From: Leguminivora glycinivorella
Taxonomy: Eukaryota; Arthropoda; Insecta; Lepidoptera; Tortricidae
Assembly (NCBI RefSeq): GCF_023078275.1
Contig: NC_062976.1
Span: forward strand, 1,302,001 to 1,366,000
Direction: 5' to 3'
DNA length: 64,000 nucleotides
Part shown: piece by piece, positions 10,601 to 21,500 of the stretch
Position numbering within the stretch: the first letter of the stretch is position 1
How the letters are laid out: every line of letters starts with the position of its first letter
Notes under the pieces: model-generated
Seen by the model: only the letters and a program-made list of their open reading frames with translations
What the model was told of the DNA's origin: nothing
The model's database searches: none
Translations under genes and position numbers: made by a program

Positions 10601-12388
10601 CGCTCGCCGTGCGTGGAACCACTGTTATTAATTGATAAGTTCAGAAAAGACGTATCTAGAAGATGTTTGCGGTTAGGTAGATTGTGTATGTATGTAGGGT
10701 AGTCATAAAACTGTATTATAATTATGTATAACGTATTTATTTATATGATATAACGTCTATATTGCTGTAGTTTGTAGTTTAGGTATAGGTTTAGCTTAGG
10801 AACGTCTACCATCTCCAATTCTCCTTTAACTGCTCTAAAGTTAACTGGAAGAAATCCCTTAATGGGATAAGTTCGCCTTTGTACAAATGATGTGTGTGTT
10901 CTTTTTTTCTTTACTGTGTGTGTTCTTATCTTTGTACAATAAAGTGTATTACTACTACTACTACTACTAAAGACAACGCATTTTACTGGACTTGCATTCT
11001 GTAACTTATTTTCAGCGCCATTCAATGGTCAGTCAATTAGAAAGATTCAATATTATTTTACATTAAAGAAGGCCTATATGAAACTATTTTCGTTTACAGA
11101 AACCGCAAACATATTCAACGGGGCCAAGAAAGCTATGCGGCGCGCAACGTGACGTGGTAGCCGAACGCATCCGCTGCTACGAGGAGCACCATCGAAGCGT
11201 ATACGAGAGCGCCGTCAAGGAGCGAATGGCGCGCCCGAGAACGCCGCCGCCACCACTAAAATGTCCGCAACCGCCGGAGAAAAGAATAGAGCTAGCCACC
11301 GACGGACGAATGTACGCTGTCGCTACTGATGGGCCTGTACCTCGATGTACTCCAAATACAGGAAGTCTTCTCCTCACTGTCCAACCAACCGTCCGCCGCA
11401 CCCCCCGCCACAACCAGTAACTTTAGAGCCTTTAGGAGATTGTCGCCCAAAAGAACGCTCAGTCGTTGACCCCTGTGCGCATACACCTCGCACGCTCCTC
11501 TCCATCGACCGAGGCGATCCGAAACCTCAAACAGAACAGTGTCAAGCTACATCAACACCGCCTAAACCATGCCATGAGAACCCTAAGAATCAAACTGAAA
11601 GTACTAAAGGCTCCAAATGCCAAACTGAGAGTAGCTACAAAGGGATCACTTCGCGCATCATGGATACTATTAGATGTGGTCGAGCGACTCCAGCCCAAAC
11701 GAGCCCAAGTAAGCCGAAACCAGAATGGTGTAGCAAACCACCAGCTTTAGCAGCAGCGCCGAAGCGTTGCCGTCAGCCTACACTCGCTGAACGGATGCGG
11801 CGAGGTTCCCCTTCCCGTAACAAACGGCAATTCCATACTTCAGCTACTAATTTGGCTGATAAATGCAATAAGGATAAAGAGGCGCCTAACGCGTCAGGGC
11901 GCGAAGCAGTGCTAGCCGCTTCTAAGAAGCTCGCAGCGGCGTTGAGTGAGCGTGATTCTCTTAAAGAAGCTGGGCTCGGTCGCGCCGTTAGGGCTCCATC
12001 GTGCGCGCCGCCGGCGCCGCCGCCGCCGCCGCGCCCTACCGGCGGCGCTATGGAGTTCAGCGTCCCCGCCGACGCCGACACAGTCTGCGTCCGCGTGTCT
12101 ATGGGCAAACGTCCCGTCCCGCAAGGCCCACCAGTAACACGTCCCACTCCTCAAACTCCACCAAAAGCTTGTCCATCCCCTCCTTGCTCGGGCATCCCCT
12201 GCCCCCCGCAATCGTCAAGCGACTCCTGGCTGTCTATCAAGAAGCTCCAGCAGAAGATTTCAAACTGCGGCCGCGATACCCCAGCTTCCCCTAAGCCGTC
12301 TGCCCCGGCGCGGCCGCCGCCGCCGTGTTCCCCTCAAGGCCGCGCTAAGATGATGGACGTGTTGCCTCATACTATTTTCATGAAATAA
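7404..12388 (+). CDS. Uncharacterised Pro/Cys-rich protein (gene 2), three exons
   Basis: Exons 7404-7637, 10279-10484 and 11100-12388 have matching phases and would give about 576 residues. I do not recognise it. The N-terminus is basic and Ser/Thr/Arg-rich. An inner Met (7590) would start MPTRRALYLLRPLITQ, which resembles a mitochondrial presequence, so the true start is uncertain. Exon 2 is Cys/Pro-rich (CSCKPPGGAPPCPPCESAPP). Exon 3 has a charged helical start (RIRCYEEHHRSVYESAVKER), a long Pro/Ser/Lys-rich part and ends HTIFMK. The frame slips by one base within exon 2 (near 10379-10382) and within exon 3 (between 11327 and 11420, probably the C run at 11401). Both are repaired by one extra base, so assembly error is likelier than a dead gene. 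Confidence 0.5.
7672..7703. repeat. Perfect 14-bp hairpin
   Basis: GATTAAACAATCTT, loop GATG, then its exact reverse complement. It lies 35 bases into the first intron of gene 2. Confidence 0.85.
7694..7921 (+). CDS. Unassigned ORF in gene 2 intron, possible transposon relic
   Basis: 75 codons (SNFDISIASWLDQYFVAL, PRPYRAVIRKGQLW) with a protein-like composition but no recognised family, no splice context and the hairpin overlapping its start. Could equally be chance. Confidence 0.2.
   Translation: MFNPAYTYPGTRKQYTHLYKVPSRKHPKRKSEFVIQSNSNFDISIASWLDQYFVALAPVPRPYRAVIRKGQLWST
7926..8095 (+). repeat. Dispersed lepidopteran repeat
   Basis: It starts TTTTTAACCCCCGACTC and includes GTCTGTCTGTGGCATCATAG and GCTCCCGAACGGATGAAC. 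It recurs at 54867-55022. Confidence 0.6.
8148..8725 (+). repeat. ~570-bp dispersed repeat, copy A, with (GTCC)n
   Basis: It runs from TTTTAGGGTTCCGTAGTCAA through a (GTCC)n run (about 8205-8256), CAACCCCAACGTGTGATATA and on to GTGGCCCGACACGCTCTTGG. Related copies: 14140-14480 (same strand, 5' part missing), 17318-17656 and 61945-62485 (opposite strand). No ORF or clear terminal repeats. Confidence 0.85.
8855..9016. mobile_element. Short inverted-repeat element, copy 1
   Basis: The ends TAGCCGAATGGCA and TGCCATTCGGCTA are inverted; the interior (CGCTAGTAGATATCTATCTC, GCGTATTGGCGCGACAGAGC) is almost identical to 26129-26286. A target duplication is not clear. Confidence 0.75.
9088..9925. mobile_element. 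~840-bp element with GGGGGAAGCGGGG ends and TA duplication
   Basis: GGGGGAAGCGGGG at 9088 and its reverse complement at 9913-9925 are flanked by TA on both sides (9086-9087, 9926-9927). Inside lie a GC-rich stretch resembling a promoter or 5'UTR (9180-9260), a GTAAGT donor-like site near 9357, and four ATCAAAGTG(T/C)CC repeats (9484-9720). No transposase ORF, so non-autonomous. Confidence 0.65.
10279..10484 (+). CDS. Gene 2 exon 2
   Basis: Acceptor ATTCCCAG, donor CCACAG|GTACTA. GC-rich. The first part reads Cys/Pro-rich in phase with exon 1, the last part (CCPPPQGKRPPC, CSLTCEHQLPQ) in phase with exon 3; the two differ by one missing base. Confidence 0.5.
10538..10640 (+). repeat. Decayed partial copy of gene 2 exon 2
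   Basis: CTGCAGGGAAAACGCTCGCC followed by GTGCGTGGAACC resembles exon 10279-10484 (CGCAGGGGAAACGCCCGCCC, TGCGCGGAGAAGGAGCC), including a following AATT. It sits about 55 bases past the exon's donor. Confidence 0.45.
10950..10969. repeat. (ACT)n microsatellite
   Basis: Short ACT run behind a TGTACAATAAAGTG retroelement-tail motif; a similar tail occurs near 48550. Confidence 0.8.
11100..12388 (+). CDS. Gene 2 terminal exon
   Basis: Acceptor CGTTTACAG at 11099. The incoming frame is open to 11420; the frame from 11345 is open to TAA 12386-12388 (347 codons). The overlap of the two frames at 11345-11420 contains a six-C run at 11401. Low-complexity Pro-rich segments lie near 12000-12040 and 12300-12335. 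Confidence 0.6.
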
Positions 12389-12411
12389 ATGTGTTAGCGT
12401 GTGCGTGTTGG

Positions 12412-12417
12412 AATAAA
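12412..12417 (+). terminator. Poly(A) signal of gene 2
   Basis: AATAAA 24 bases past the stop. Another AATAAA overlaps the stop codon itself (12384-12389). Confidence 0.5.
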
Positions 12418-13304
12418 TTCTAGTGTCTATGTGTCATTAAATTGTTGTTTCACTGTTTCCTGCTCACTATTCACAAAAAAGAGGCCTTATTCCTAAAGAC
12501 GAGCGTTTTTTGCAAAATAGAACCTTTTTCATTCAAAATTATAAAGAAACTATAAATGATTATTAAAAAAATGATAATGTTCCTAAAAGTACATATCTTA
12601 AGCTAGAAAGTCAATTGGTACTACTTTAAAATATGTCTTTTTATACTTCCGAAAAATCTGTTTTTTCGGAAGACGTTTTCAAATTTCGTAGTGGGATAGC
12701 TCGTTTAGAATCGTGATTGTGCTGTTAAAAATGTTATTTGGGGTAATAAATGATCACAATCCTATTTGTTATATCCTGTACGAGTTAGCTAATACTTTGA
12801 CATTTTAAGATTTACTTGAAATGGTGGATAAATAACCTTCCGTATCCTCCCCATTTTTTCGATAAAAAGAGGTTTACATTATGTATTTTTCCTGCGATTC
12901 CTGCATTTTTTGTAACTCTTAAATAATATTATCCTAAACTAGAACTTCTTATTGACCTATAAGAAAAAAATCATACATATAAGACATACCTTTCTGTCGA
13001 TAGATATGTTTTTAAAACACCTAAAATTCGAATAAAAGACACTGTGCTAACGCGAGCCCGCTCAGTCTGCGCCGAGCGCTCGAAGACAACGGACCTGCGT
13101 TTGATCGTCCGGCGCATGACCTAGCTTTCGTAAGCAGCTCGATAGTTCCGAGAAGTGCCGTAAACTGCGACTAAACAAATCTTGATCCTTTTTACACCTT
13201 ATGCAATTTTAGCATTCGACATGCTTTTCATATGATTTTGGATTTTAAGTTATACGTGAAGTTTGTTGAGAGTTTGAATTATTATTATATTTTGGGACCA
13301 GGAT

Positions 13305-14123
13305 GAGGTTCTGGTTCTCATGATGATGGAGTCAGGCAGGAGATGTTCAACAGAACTGCTATTCTACTTATCATAACTCCACCATGTTTGGGCTCATTAG
13401 ATTTGGGCTGATGAGCACCATCGATCTAGATGAGGTCCAAGGTCTCATGATGGAGTCAGGAGGTGGTCAACAGAACTGCTATTCTCCTCATCATAACCCC
13501 ATCATGTTTGGGCTCGTTAGATTTGGGCTGACGAGCACCATCAAACTAGATGAGGTCCAGGGTCTCATGATGGAGTCAGGAGGTGGCCAACAGAACTGCT
13601 ATTCTCCTCATCATAACCCCATCATGTTCGGGCTCATTAGATTTGGGCTGACGAGCACCACCGAACTAGATGAGGTCCAAGGTCTTATGACGGGGTCAGG
13701 AGGTGGCCAACAGAACTGCTATTCTCCTCATCATAACCCCATCATGTTCGGGCTCATTAGATTTGGGTGGACGAGCACCATCGAACTAGATGAGGTCCAA
13801 AGTCTCATGATGGAGTCAGGAGGTGGTCAACAGAACTGCTATTCTCCTCATCATAACCCCATCATGTTTGGGCTCATTAGATTTGGGCTGACGAGCACCA
13901 TCGAACTAGATGATGTCCAGGGTCTCATGATGGAGTCAGGAGGTGGCCAACAGAACTGCTATTCTCCTCATCATAACCCCATCATGTTCGGGCTCATTAG
14001 ATTTGGGCTGACGAGCACCATCGAACTAGATGAGGTCCAAGGTCTCATGATGGAGTCAGGAGGTGGTCAACAGAACTGCTATTCTCCTCATCATAACCCC
14101 ATCATGTTTGGGCTCATTATAAA
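13305..14123 (+). repeat. 120-bp tandem array, open in one frame
   Basis: Six full 120-bp units begin at 13384, 13504, 13624, 13744, 13864 and 13984, with a partial unit before and 20 bases of a seventh. As 120 is a multiple of three, one frame stays open (13384-14256) with a 40-residue repeat starting MFGLIRFGLTSTIELDEVQG. Units differ by a few percent. The array abuts copy B of the ~570-bp repeat. No promoter or splice evidence makes it a gene. Confidence 0.9.
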
Positions 14124-14139
14124 TATGTGGAAGGTCGTT

Positions 14140-14480
14140 AATAATAATAAATGTTTTATTAGGGTACCCCTACATGTAAAGAGGGGGCAGATATTTTTTT
14201 TCATTTCAACCCCAACGTGTGATATATTGTTGGATAGGTATTTAAAAATGAATTAGGTTTTACTAAGATCGATTTTTGATAATTTTCATATTTTCGGAAA
14301 TAATCGCTATAACTTTTGAACCATATGTTTAAAAATATGAAAAAATCACAAAAGTAGAACTTTACAAAGACTTTCTTTGAAAATTTGTTTTGAACTTTAT
14401 AGGTTAGTTTTTGAGAAAAATACGGAAAACTACGGAACCCTACACTGAGCGTGGCCCGACACGCTTTTGGCCGGTTTTTA
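14140..14480 (+). repeat. ~570-bp dispersed repeat, copy B (5'-truncated)
   Basis: It begins at GTTTTATTAGGGTACCCC and ends CACGCTTTTGGCCGGTTTTT. The part with (GTCC)n is missing; the 120-bp array takes its place. Confidence 0.8.
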
Positions 14481-15093
14481 TTTTATTTTAATACTTTTCT
14501 GTGCTATTCATACATAGCCACCCTAGGGGATTCAGTATTGACAGCTTCTTTTTTTTCTTTCTGCATATATTTGTTTCCGCTTTTAAGTTTATTGTAAATA
14601 AGACTGCTTGCACTTACATTGAGATTATAATTACATAATGCTATTAAATTAAATCTAATGAAGCGTTGTTTTATTTCCTAAATCTCAAAACCCTTTAAAT
14701 CGAATATGTATAGTAATGAGCAAAAATTTTACCGCAGACTTTCCAAACCGACGATGCTTGATCAGCTACTTTTAGAACGAACATGTACACCGTGTCCAAT
14801 AAGTCCGAATACTCACATTTTACCTCAGTTCTAAAGATATAGGGATCACAGGCCATCAAATTCTTATTTAAACTAAAGAGTATATTCCTTTTAATAAAAT
14901 ACAAGCACAAAGTTCATGAAATTTCCGAAGTGTCTAAGAAAAACAAAGAGGTAAAGTGCCAACAAAATACTTGCTCGGCACGCAGGTGACGAGTTATTTT
15001 TTATAAGCAGAATCTGTATGTGATAAAACAGACGCCACGTGTCTAAAATAAACTATTAGTCCGTTGCTTCTGGAAAGTTATGTATGAAAATGT

Positions 15094-16093
15094 TGGCATA
15101 ATTAATGGAAGATTTTTTTTGATTGGGATATGTACATTACAGGCCGAAGTTATTTTTCATCAACCCTCCCCATCCCTCCCCCCTCTGCGTCACCCCTCTT
15201 CCCCCCCTTAAATAGCCGAAAATGCGGTTTTTCGCGATTTCTGACAAAACCGTTGTAGATACAGAAAAAGCGTGTAGGAAAAAAGTAATCCTTGATAAAT
15301 TTACTACAAATCGTTCATTGACACTTTGGTTCTAGCACTTATAGGTTTCGCGTGATCCATCACGAAAGTTGGTCCTTTACTGCAATTTTATTTAGTGAAT
15401 GTTAAGTTTTCTCCCAAATTGCTTACGAAATCTGTTTGATATTACTAAAATATTATAAACTGAAAATGAATTTCAGGGGGAAAAATCACTACCATGGGTG
15501 GGACTTGAACTCACGGCGACTGGATTGATACTCCAGGGCTCTACCAACAGCTACCAAAAGCTCATCCCCAGTCATAGATACACTATATAGATCAATGGTA
15601 CTCCTAGCGACTACTACCGTGAAAATATTACGTCTTAAATAGTTACTGGAATTCCAAGACATATTGGAAATTCCACCCATGGTAGTGATTTTTCCCCCTT
15701 AATTTTATTTTAGTCATGAGTTACAATATTTTAGTTATATCAAACAAATTTCGACGATTTCGTATGCATTTTGGGCGAAAACTTAACATTCACTAAAGAA
15801 GATTGCAGCAAAGGACCAACTTTCGTGACGGATCACGCGTAAACTATAAGTGCTAGAACCAAAGTGTTAATGAATGATTTGTAGTAAATTTATTAAGGAT
15901 TACTTCGTTCCTACGTGCTTTTTCTGTATCTTCAACAGTTTTGTCAGAAATCGAGAAAAACCGCATTTTCGGCACTTTAAGGGAGGGTAGAGGGGTGACG
16001 CAGAGGAGGGAGGAGTGGGGAGGGTTGATGAAAAATAACTTCGGTCTATAACGTACATATTTCAATTTAAAAAAACCTTCCATTAATTATGCC
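15094..16093. mobile_element. 1-kb foldback element with tRNA-like centre
   Basis: The left arm from GGCATAATTAATGGAAG (15094) through TCATCAACCCTCCCC and CCATGGGTGGA is repeated inverted from about 15672 to 16093. Arms are about 405 bp and roughly 90 percent alike by eye; the spacer is about 175 bp. On the minus strand the arm/spacer junction (15490-15555) reads like a tRNA: TAGCTGTTGGTAGAGC, stem CTGGA/TCCAG with loop GTATCAA, then GAGTTCAAGTCCC. No ORF. Confidence 0.8.
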
Positions 16094-16437
16094 GTAATTT
16101 TAGCTAATTTCCCCCTGCTATATTATGGGTACCGAAGATAGATAACGTTCCGGGCAACTAGAAAAATGTGCCTAGGTTCCAGAGCTCACCATCGGCCCAG
16201 GTGTGGGATGCAGTATGTAAGCGAGGTAAACTACCTTCAGTACTTACAGATAAAAGCGTTAAAATCAACGTTTTTTTCTTTAAAACCAAGGTTTTGGAGA
16301 AAAAAATGCCTTAAAGTTAAAAAGGATGCTTGGGAATGAGTATCATGTGTCCCAACAAGACGCACCTCCAGAAAACTCAATAATTATGCTTAAAAAACAT
16401 AACTAAATAAATGTCACTGCTCTGAACTTAAATGCAT

Positions 16438-17312
16438 GCTTTTCTTACAAAAATACCAAAGTCACTATGAGTGTGCCGTTCAGATTTGAGGAGTTCGGTT
16501 CTGACCATCATCAGCAGTTCCACTGCACCAAATGTCACTGTTCCGGACGTAAGTGCATGCTGTTCTTATAAAAATACCAAAGTCACTATAAGCGTGCCGT
16601 TCAGATTTGAAGAGTTTGGTTCTGAGTGTTCTGACCATCATCAGCAGTTCCACTGCACCAAATATCACTGTTCTGGACTGGACGTAAGTGCATGATGTTC
16701 TTATAAGAATACCAAAGTCACTATAAGTGTTCCGTTCAGATTTGAGAAGATCGGTTCTGATCTGACCATCATCAGCAGTTCCACTGCACCAAATGTCACT
16801 GTTCTGGACGAAAGTGCATGCTGTTCTTATAAAAATACCAAAGTCACTATAAGCGTGCCGCTCAGATTTGAGAAGTTCCGTTCTGGCCATCATCAGCAGT
16901 TCCACTGCACCAAATGTCACTGTTCCGTACCTAAATGCATGCTGTTCCTTTAAAAACACAAAAATCACCATACGTAATTACGTATGCCTTTCAGATTCGA
17001 GGAGTTCCCTCGATTACTCCAGGATCCCATCATCAGAACTGGGTTCTGAGAAAAATGTTACCAATCTGTATTCATATACATTCAATAATTTTTTTTAATC
17101 GGTCCAGTAACAACGGAGATATCGAGGAACAAACATAAAAAATGAAAAAAATAAATAAACATACAGACGAATTGAGAACCTCGCCTCAAATCTCTCAGAT
17201 TTGAGGCGACGGTTAAAAAGTGACACATCATGAGCAGTTCCAATGCACCAAATGTCACTGTTCTGGACGTAAGTGCATGCTGTTCTTATAAAAATATGAA
17301 AGTCACTATAAC
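16438..17312 (+). repeat. 120-136-bp imperfect tandem array
   Basis: Units start near 16438, 16559, 16695, 16818 and 16940 and share AAAATACCAAAGTCACTATA and CAGCAGTTCCACTGCACC. A separated half unit lies at 17225-17312 and joins copy C of the ~570-bp repeat. Between them (17040-17215) is other dispersed repeat sequence. ORFs on both strands here are by-products of the repeats. Confidence 0.8.
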
Positions 17313-17317
17313 TGTGA

Positions 17318-17656
17318 TAATTTCCGAAAATATTAATATTATCAAAAAACGATCTTAGTAAACCCTTATTCATTTTTAAATACCTATCCAAAAATATATC
17401 ACACGTTGGGGTTGGAATGAAAAAAAAATCAGCCCCCACTTTACACTAATAGAACATTTTTTTCTATTTTTCATTTTTGCACTTTGTTGACGTGATTGAT
17501 ACACATATTGTTACTAAATTTCAGCTTTCTAGTGCTTACGGTTACTGAGATTATCCGCGGACGGACGGACGGACGGACGGACGGACGGACGGACGGATGG
17601 ACAGACAGACATGGCGAAACTATAAGAGTTCCTAGTTGACTACGGAACCCTAAAAA
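17318..17656 (-). repeat. ~570-bp dispersed repeat, copy C
   Basis: Reverse complement of 8160-8510, with a (CGGA)n run at about 17556-17597 and GTTCCTAGTTGACTACGGAA at its end. The 3' end of the family is replaced by the array at 16.4-17.3 kb. Confidence 0.85.
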
Positions 17657-18416
17657 ACAGAAATCACTATTAAACTATTCTCTAATTTCAAGTTCCTAAC
17701 TAAAATTTTCCTAATAAAAAAAAAACAAATTGATCCCGCTACAAACTTTCACCCCCTTTTTCCCTCTACTAGGGGTGTAAATTTTCATAATCGATTCTTA
17801 TCTCTTCGAAATTTTGTTGATGCAATCTATACAAATTTCGACTTTCTAGCTTTCGTAGTTTCGGCTCAGCGGTGTTGGTCGTTGAATCAATCAATTAGGA
17901 AACCTGAATTTATATATGTACATGTAGACTAATACTATACTTTTACTACATTCATATACCTTATTTACTACTACCATACCATGAATATGAAATTAAATAA
18001 AGAGTCCCCATATAAAATTGAAAATTATGTTATTAGCAATTTAATTCAAAACTATCAAGATTATTCGTGTCTGCGTTGAAACGCGCGTTGAGTTGCCGGT
18101 GCTCGCGTACCGAGCGCCAACGCCATCTATCGATGGCCGTTTCGTGAAATCGATGAGCGCTCTAAGGAGTAAGGGGTCTTAAGGGATCCTGCTCACGAAT
18201 TTCGAAATAGGATCGTGTTCTTAGTCCCAAGCATCTATATGTATTTACTTATATTTTACTGACATCATATGATGTCGCTGACGTTTTTTAGAGTTCTGTA
18301 CCAAAAAGATACAAACGGAACCTTTATGGTGTGACTCTGTCCGCCTGGCTCTCTGTCAGTCACATTAGACTAACGCGTCTTTCTGACAGCAGACTTCAAA
18401 ATCCACCAACCATATA

Positions 18417-19274
18417 ATTGAAGGCATGTTTACAAAAACAACATAACTAACATTTTTTGCGGATTTGAATTTTTGGTATCATAGCATTCGTCTAAGCAGG
18501 ATCTATACGTAGAGCAAAAGATAGTCTCCAAAAATGACCCCAATTGTCCACACTCAGTCCCCAAAAATATACCCATTTTGCAAAAACTACATATCTACAT
18601 TGTTTTTTACAAAAAGAACATAACTGTATATCGTTCACGTAAAAAACTTAATTTTCAATAAAATATATACAAACTCTTTTTAGTTTACGTTACGTTTTAG
18701 GTTACCTTGGGTTACTATTGATATAAGAAATAGGAAGAAAATGCCCAAGAACATCAATTTAAAACGTGCTTATGAGTCTTCACTTCCCCTTAATCTTCAC
18801 AAAGTAGGCGACTTGAGAAAATTGATGCAGTTTTTGGTCAAACCATCGAGCCATCAATTCTACCAATCAATTTTGTATAATACGTGTCAAGAATCGTCGT
18901 CTCTGGAGGTAGATAACGATGACAACAGCAGCGGATGTGAAGATTAAAGTAGATCCACTAGTTTAGTAAGATAAATGATAGAATACAAAACATAATTTCT
19001 ATAGAAATTTGTTTTATTTTCTAACAAAAAGAACATAACTAACAAAATTTTACAAAAACAGCATAACTGACGAACTTATTTTTCATATTTTTTCCAAAAA
19101 TAATTGTCTTTGAGATGTGTAATCGTGTGTTTCGGAACTAATGGCCACTTACTTAAATAACGTATACAACGTTTATGTCCAATAGCTAATATATAAGAAG
19201 ACATTTAGTTTTTTTCGTTTCCTGTAAATTCATGTCTAGTGTAGTTATGTCGTTTTTGTAAACATGCCTTCAAT
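18417..19274 (+). mobile_element. Inverted-repeat DNA element carrying a transposon ORF tail
   Basis: Thirty-three-base ends are inverted and nearly perfect: ATTGAAGGCATGTTTACAAA at 18417 and its complement at 19255-19274. Related ACAAAAA(C/G)(A/G)(A/G)CATAACT motifs recur inside (18610, 19030, 19060). It encloses the ORF at 18741-18947. Confidence 0.7.
18741..18947 (+). CDS. 68-codon ORF inside inverted-repeat element
   Basis: It starts MPKNINLKRAYESSLPLNLH and ends with an acidic Ser/Asp/Glu-rich tail. The middle (VGDLRKLMQFLVKPSSHQFY) resembles the C-terminal end of some insect transposon proteins, but no catalytic part is present. Probably the last coding piece of a deleted transposon. 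Confidence 0.35.
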   Translation: MPKNINLKRAYESSLPLNLHKVGDLRKLMQFLVKPSSHQFYQSILYNTCQESSSLEVDNDDNSSGCED

Positions 19275-20529
19275 TCGACATTTATTTTCGACTTCATATT
19301 GGAAAACCATATTCTACATCTTAGAAATGGGTGTTAGGACGTTACATAAAAGAAATGTTGTATATTCTAAAGTATTTCATTTATTTATAAATAGTCAATT
19401 AATCATATAGTTTTTATTAACAATAAAATAAAATGAGTAACGAGTGAGGCGGGCGTGGCTCATACCACGGAGTCTTTGCGGTTCCTGCAACAAATTAGCT
19501 TGTTACTATACTAATAAAGTTGATTTTTAAGTTACACGTCTCTACAGTTAACATCAAATAAGCAGTAGTAACCAAATAAAGGATGTTCTTTAGATTATTC
19601 CCAAAAATTAGATTATTCCCAGGTTAAGGGAAAAAATATATGTCAATACATATATTAAAGCTATTGCTATGTCTTGTATGGGAACCCTGCATTTTATGAT
19701 TAAGCACTGAGACTTGGCACAGTTGTTCATTGGGTGGCCCTGAGTAGATAAAGATCGGGAGGCATCGAGAGCCCCCCTTAATTTAGGAGGGAGGAGGGGG
19801 GGAAGGCTGGCACCTCCGCGCTTCCTTTGAAACCATATTTCTCTAAAACTATACAAAATAGGGCATGCGATATATCATTTTCGGATAAATGAAGGACGAG
19901 GAATTCATTTTTGGAACAAAAAAAATGTATTTTAGAACAAAAATACAAAACAAAATGGGAAAATCTGAAAACGAGATTTTTTTTTATACATATTATTGCA
20001 CATTTTATGAAAACTGTAATGGTTTTTTCTAAATAAAAAATATTATTTAATAGCTACATTTATCTAGTTTTAGAAAATGTATAATTTGTTTTAGAAATAT
20101 ATTATAGGACGAGTGATAAAAAATAATTTACATCGCCCGATAGGGTGATTTGAATGCTCATTTCAATAAGTTTTGTCAATGATTTCAGGTATAATCACTA
20201 TTTTTAACACACGAAAGCCGTAATCATTGTATTTTATGGCTATTTTAGTGATTAATGTACTTAAAATAAAAAAAATACAAAATTAAAAAAAAAAATGTGA
20301 TAACTTTTTTATAACATTATCCTATTTTGTTCTTTCTATACAATATATATCTAAAAGCAATAAATATGAATAAAAAGCCACATTTATGTAGTTTATAAAA
20401 ATATATAGTTTGTTACATAAATATATTACGAAACGCGAGATAAAAAATAATGAAAGTGACGTGGCAGGGCGATCTTGATGTACGGTACGGGTCAGCTTGT
20501 ATGATTCGATAAGGTGAGGTAAAGGTATT

Positions 20530-21206
20530 CAAAGCTCTCAAAAAGTGTAGTTATTTAGAGTAATTCAAATTAAACAACATAAGTACTCCTATATAGTCTG
20601 AATTTAACTATTTATATTACATGAAATGATCGATTGATATGATAGGTCAGATATACATCTGATCCTAATACATCTTGTGAAATAGTAGTTATCTATATGA
20701 TTTGCATAATTTATGGATAATTCTTACTTGACATATTTATTATTCCAGATCTGCGTCCTGTACTTTGGTTAACGAGTGCCGAAAATAGTTATTAACCAAA
20801 AAAGACCGCCAAATTAACAGCATTTCACCAACAAAAGCTGCCTTGCACCATTTTTGTAAGGGTTATAGGTATATCAAGGTGTCCATTTATGGGGTCAACT
20901 AAACCCAATTCAAAATTTGCCATTATTTGCTACTTGTGGCTGGACGAAAGTCTGTAACAATTGTGATTTGGGAGCCTACTTGCCCACAACGTTGCCTGTT
21001 GCTGCAGAAACATGCCTCGAAATTGTCGGATGCAGGTGTAATAAAAAACAGTGCCGCGTAAGGTGCAAAAAAAGACTTTTTAAATTAAATGTTCGGAGCT
21101 GATGTGCTTATGCAGTGGATGTTGTGATATATTATACATAATTAAATTCAGACTATTCATGTTGTTTTATTTGAATAACTCAAAATAGCTACACTTTTTG
21201 AGAGCC
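20530..21206. repeat. Nested inverted repeat within the THAP element
   Basis: 20530-20620 (CTCTCAAAAAGTGTAG, TTCAAATTAAACAACAT) reappears inverted at about 21120-21206. It starts where the outer arm ends and encloses the Cys-rich ORF, as if another element had inserted there. Confidence 0.6.
20917..21102 (+). CDS. Cys-rich ORF fragment
   Basis: Open for 61 codons without an ATG. Cysteines cluster at the end (CLEIVGCRCNKKQCRVRCKK), like Cys-rich tails of some insect transposon proteins. The rest of such a protein is not visible upstream. Function unknown. Confidence 0.35.
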   Translation: MPLFATCGWTKVCNNCDLGAYLPTTLPVAAETCLEIVGCRCNKKQCRVRCKKRLFKLNVRS

Positions 21207-21390
21207 TTGAGTACTAGCCCCGATACACAGTATAAAACCAGTAATAACTCTTCTTACAAACTTCACGCCGCGCGGTGTGTCCCCCTCCCTCCCCTCGCAT
21301 GCGGCGAAAACATGCGAAACTGGTGATTATTGGGCTGGACAGTCGGGGCCGCGTTTGCGCGCTGTGTTGACGTGTTGAGTTCGGGAGAAA

Positions 21391-21500
21391 ATGACGTCAG
21401 CACCGAAGACATATTTTCGTTACTGTAGTGTTTATGGGTGTATGGAAAGTTCTCAAAATGCGGAAATGTCATTCTTTAGAATTCCTAGACACCCAGAAAA
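21391..21500 (+). CDS. THAP-domain first exon (N-terminal half of the zinc finger)
   Basis: ATG at 21391. The peptide has RYCSVYGC, the first Cys pair (C-x4-C) of a THAP C2CH finger, and MSFFRIPRHPE, the conserved FFRIP/FP block. It ends at donor GTAAGT (21501), leaving two bases of a codon. A GC-rich stretch with ATGCGGCG lies just upstream (21265-21360) and probably holds the promoter. No second THAP exon could be found before the right arm. Confidence 0.65.

Noticed and set aside
11773..12294. Overlapping ORFs in gene 2 exon 3
   Set aside because: GC-rich shadows of the long Pro-rich frame.
13384..14256. 290-codon ORF as a protein gene
   Set aside because: It is wholly explained by the 120-bp array; its end runs into a dispersed repeat and there is no promoter or splice context.
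16480..16971. 163-codon minus-strand ORF
   Set aside because: Repeat-derived; the plus strand of the same array is equally open.
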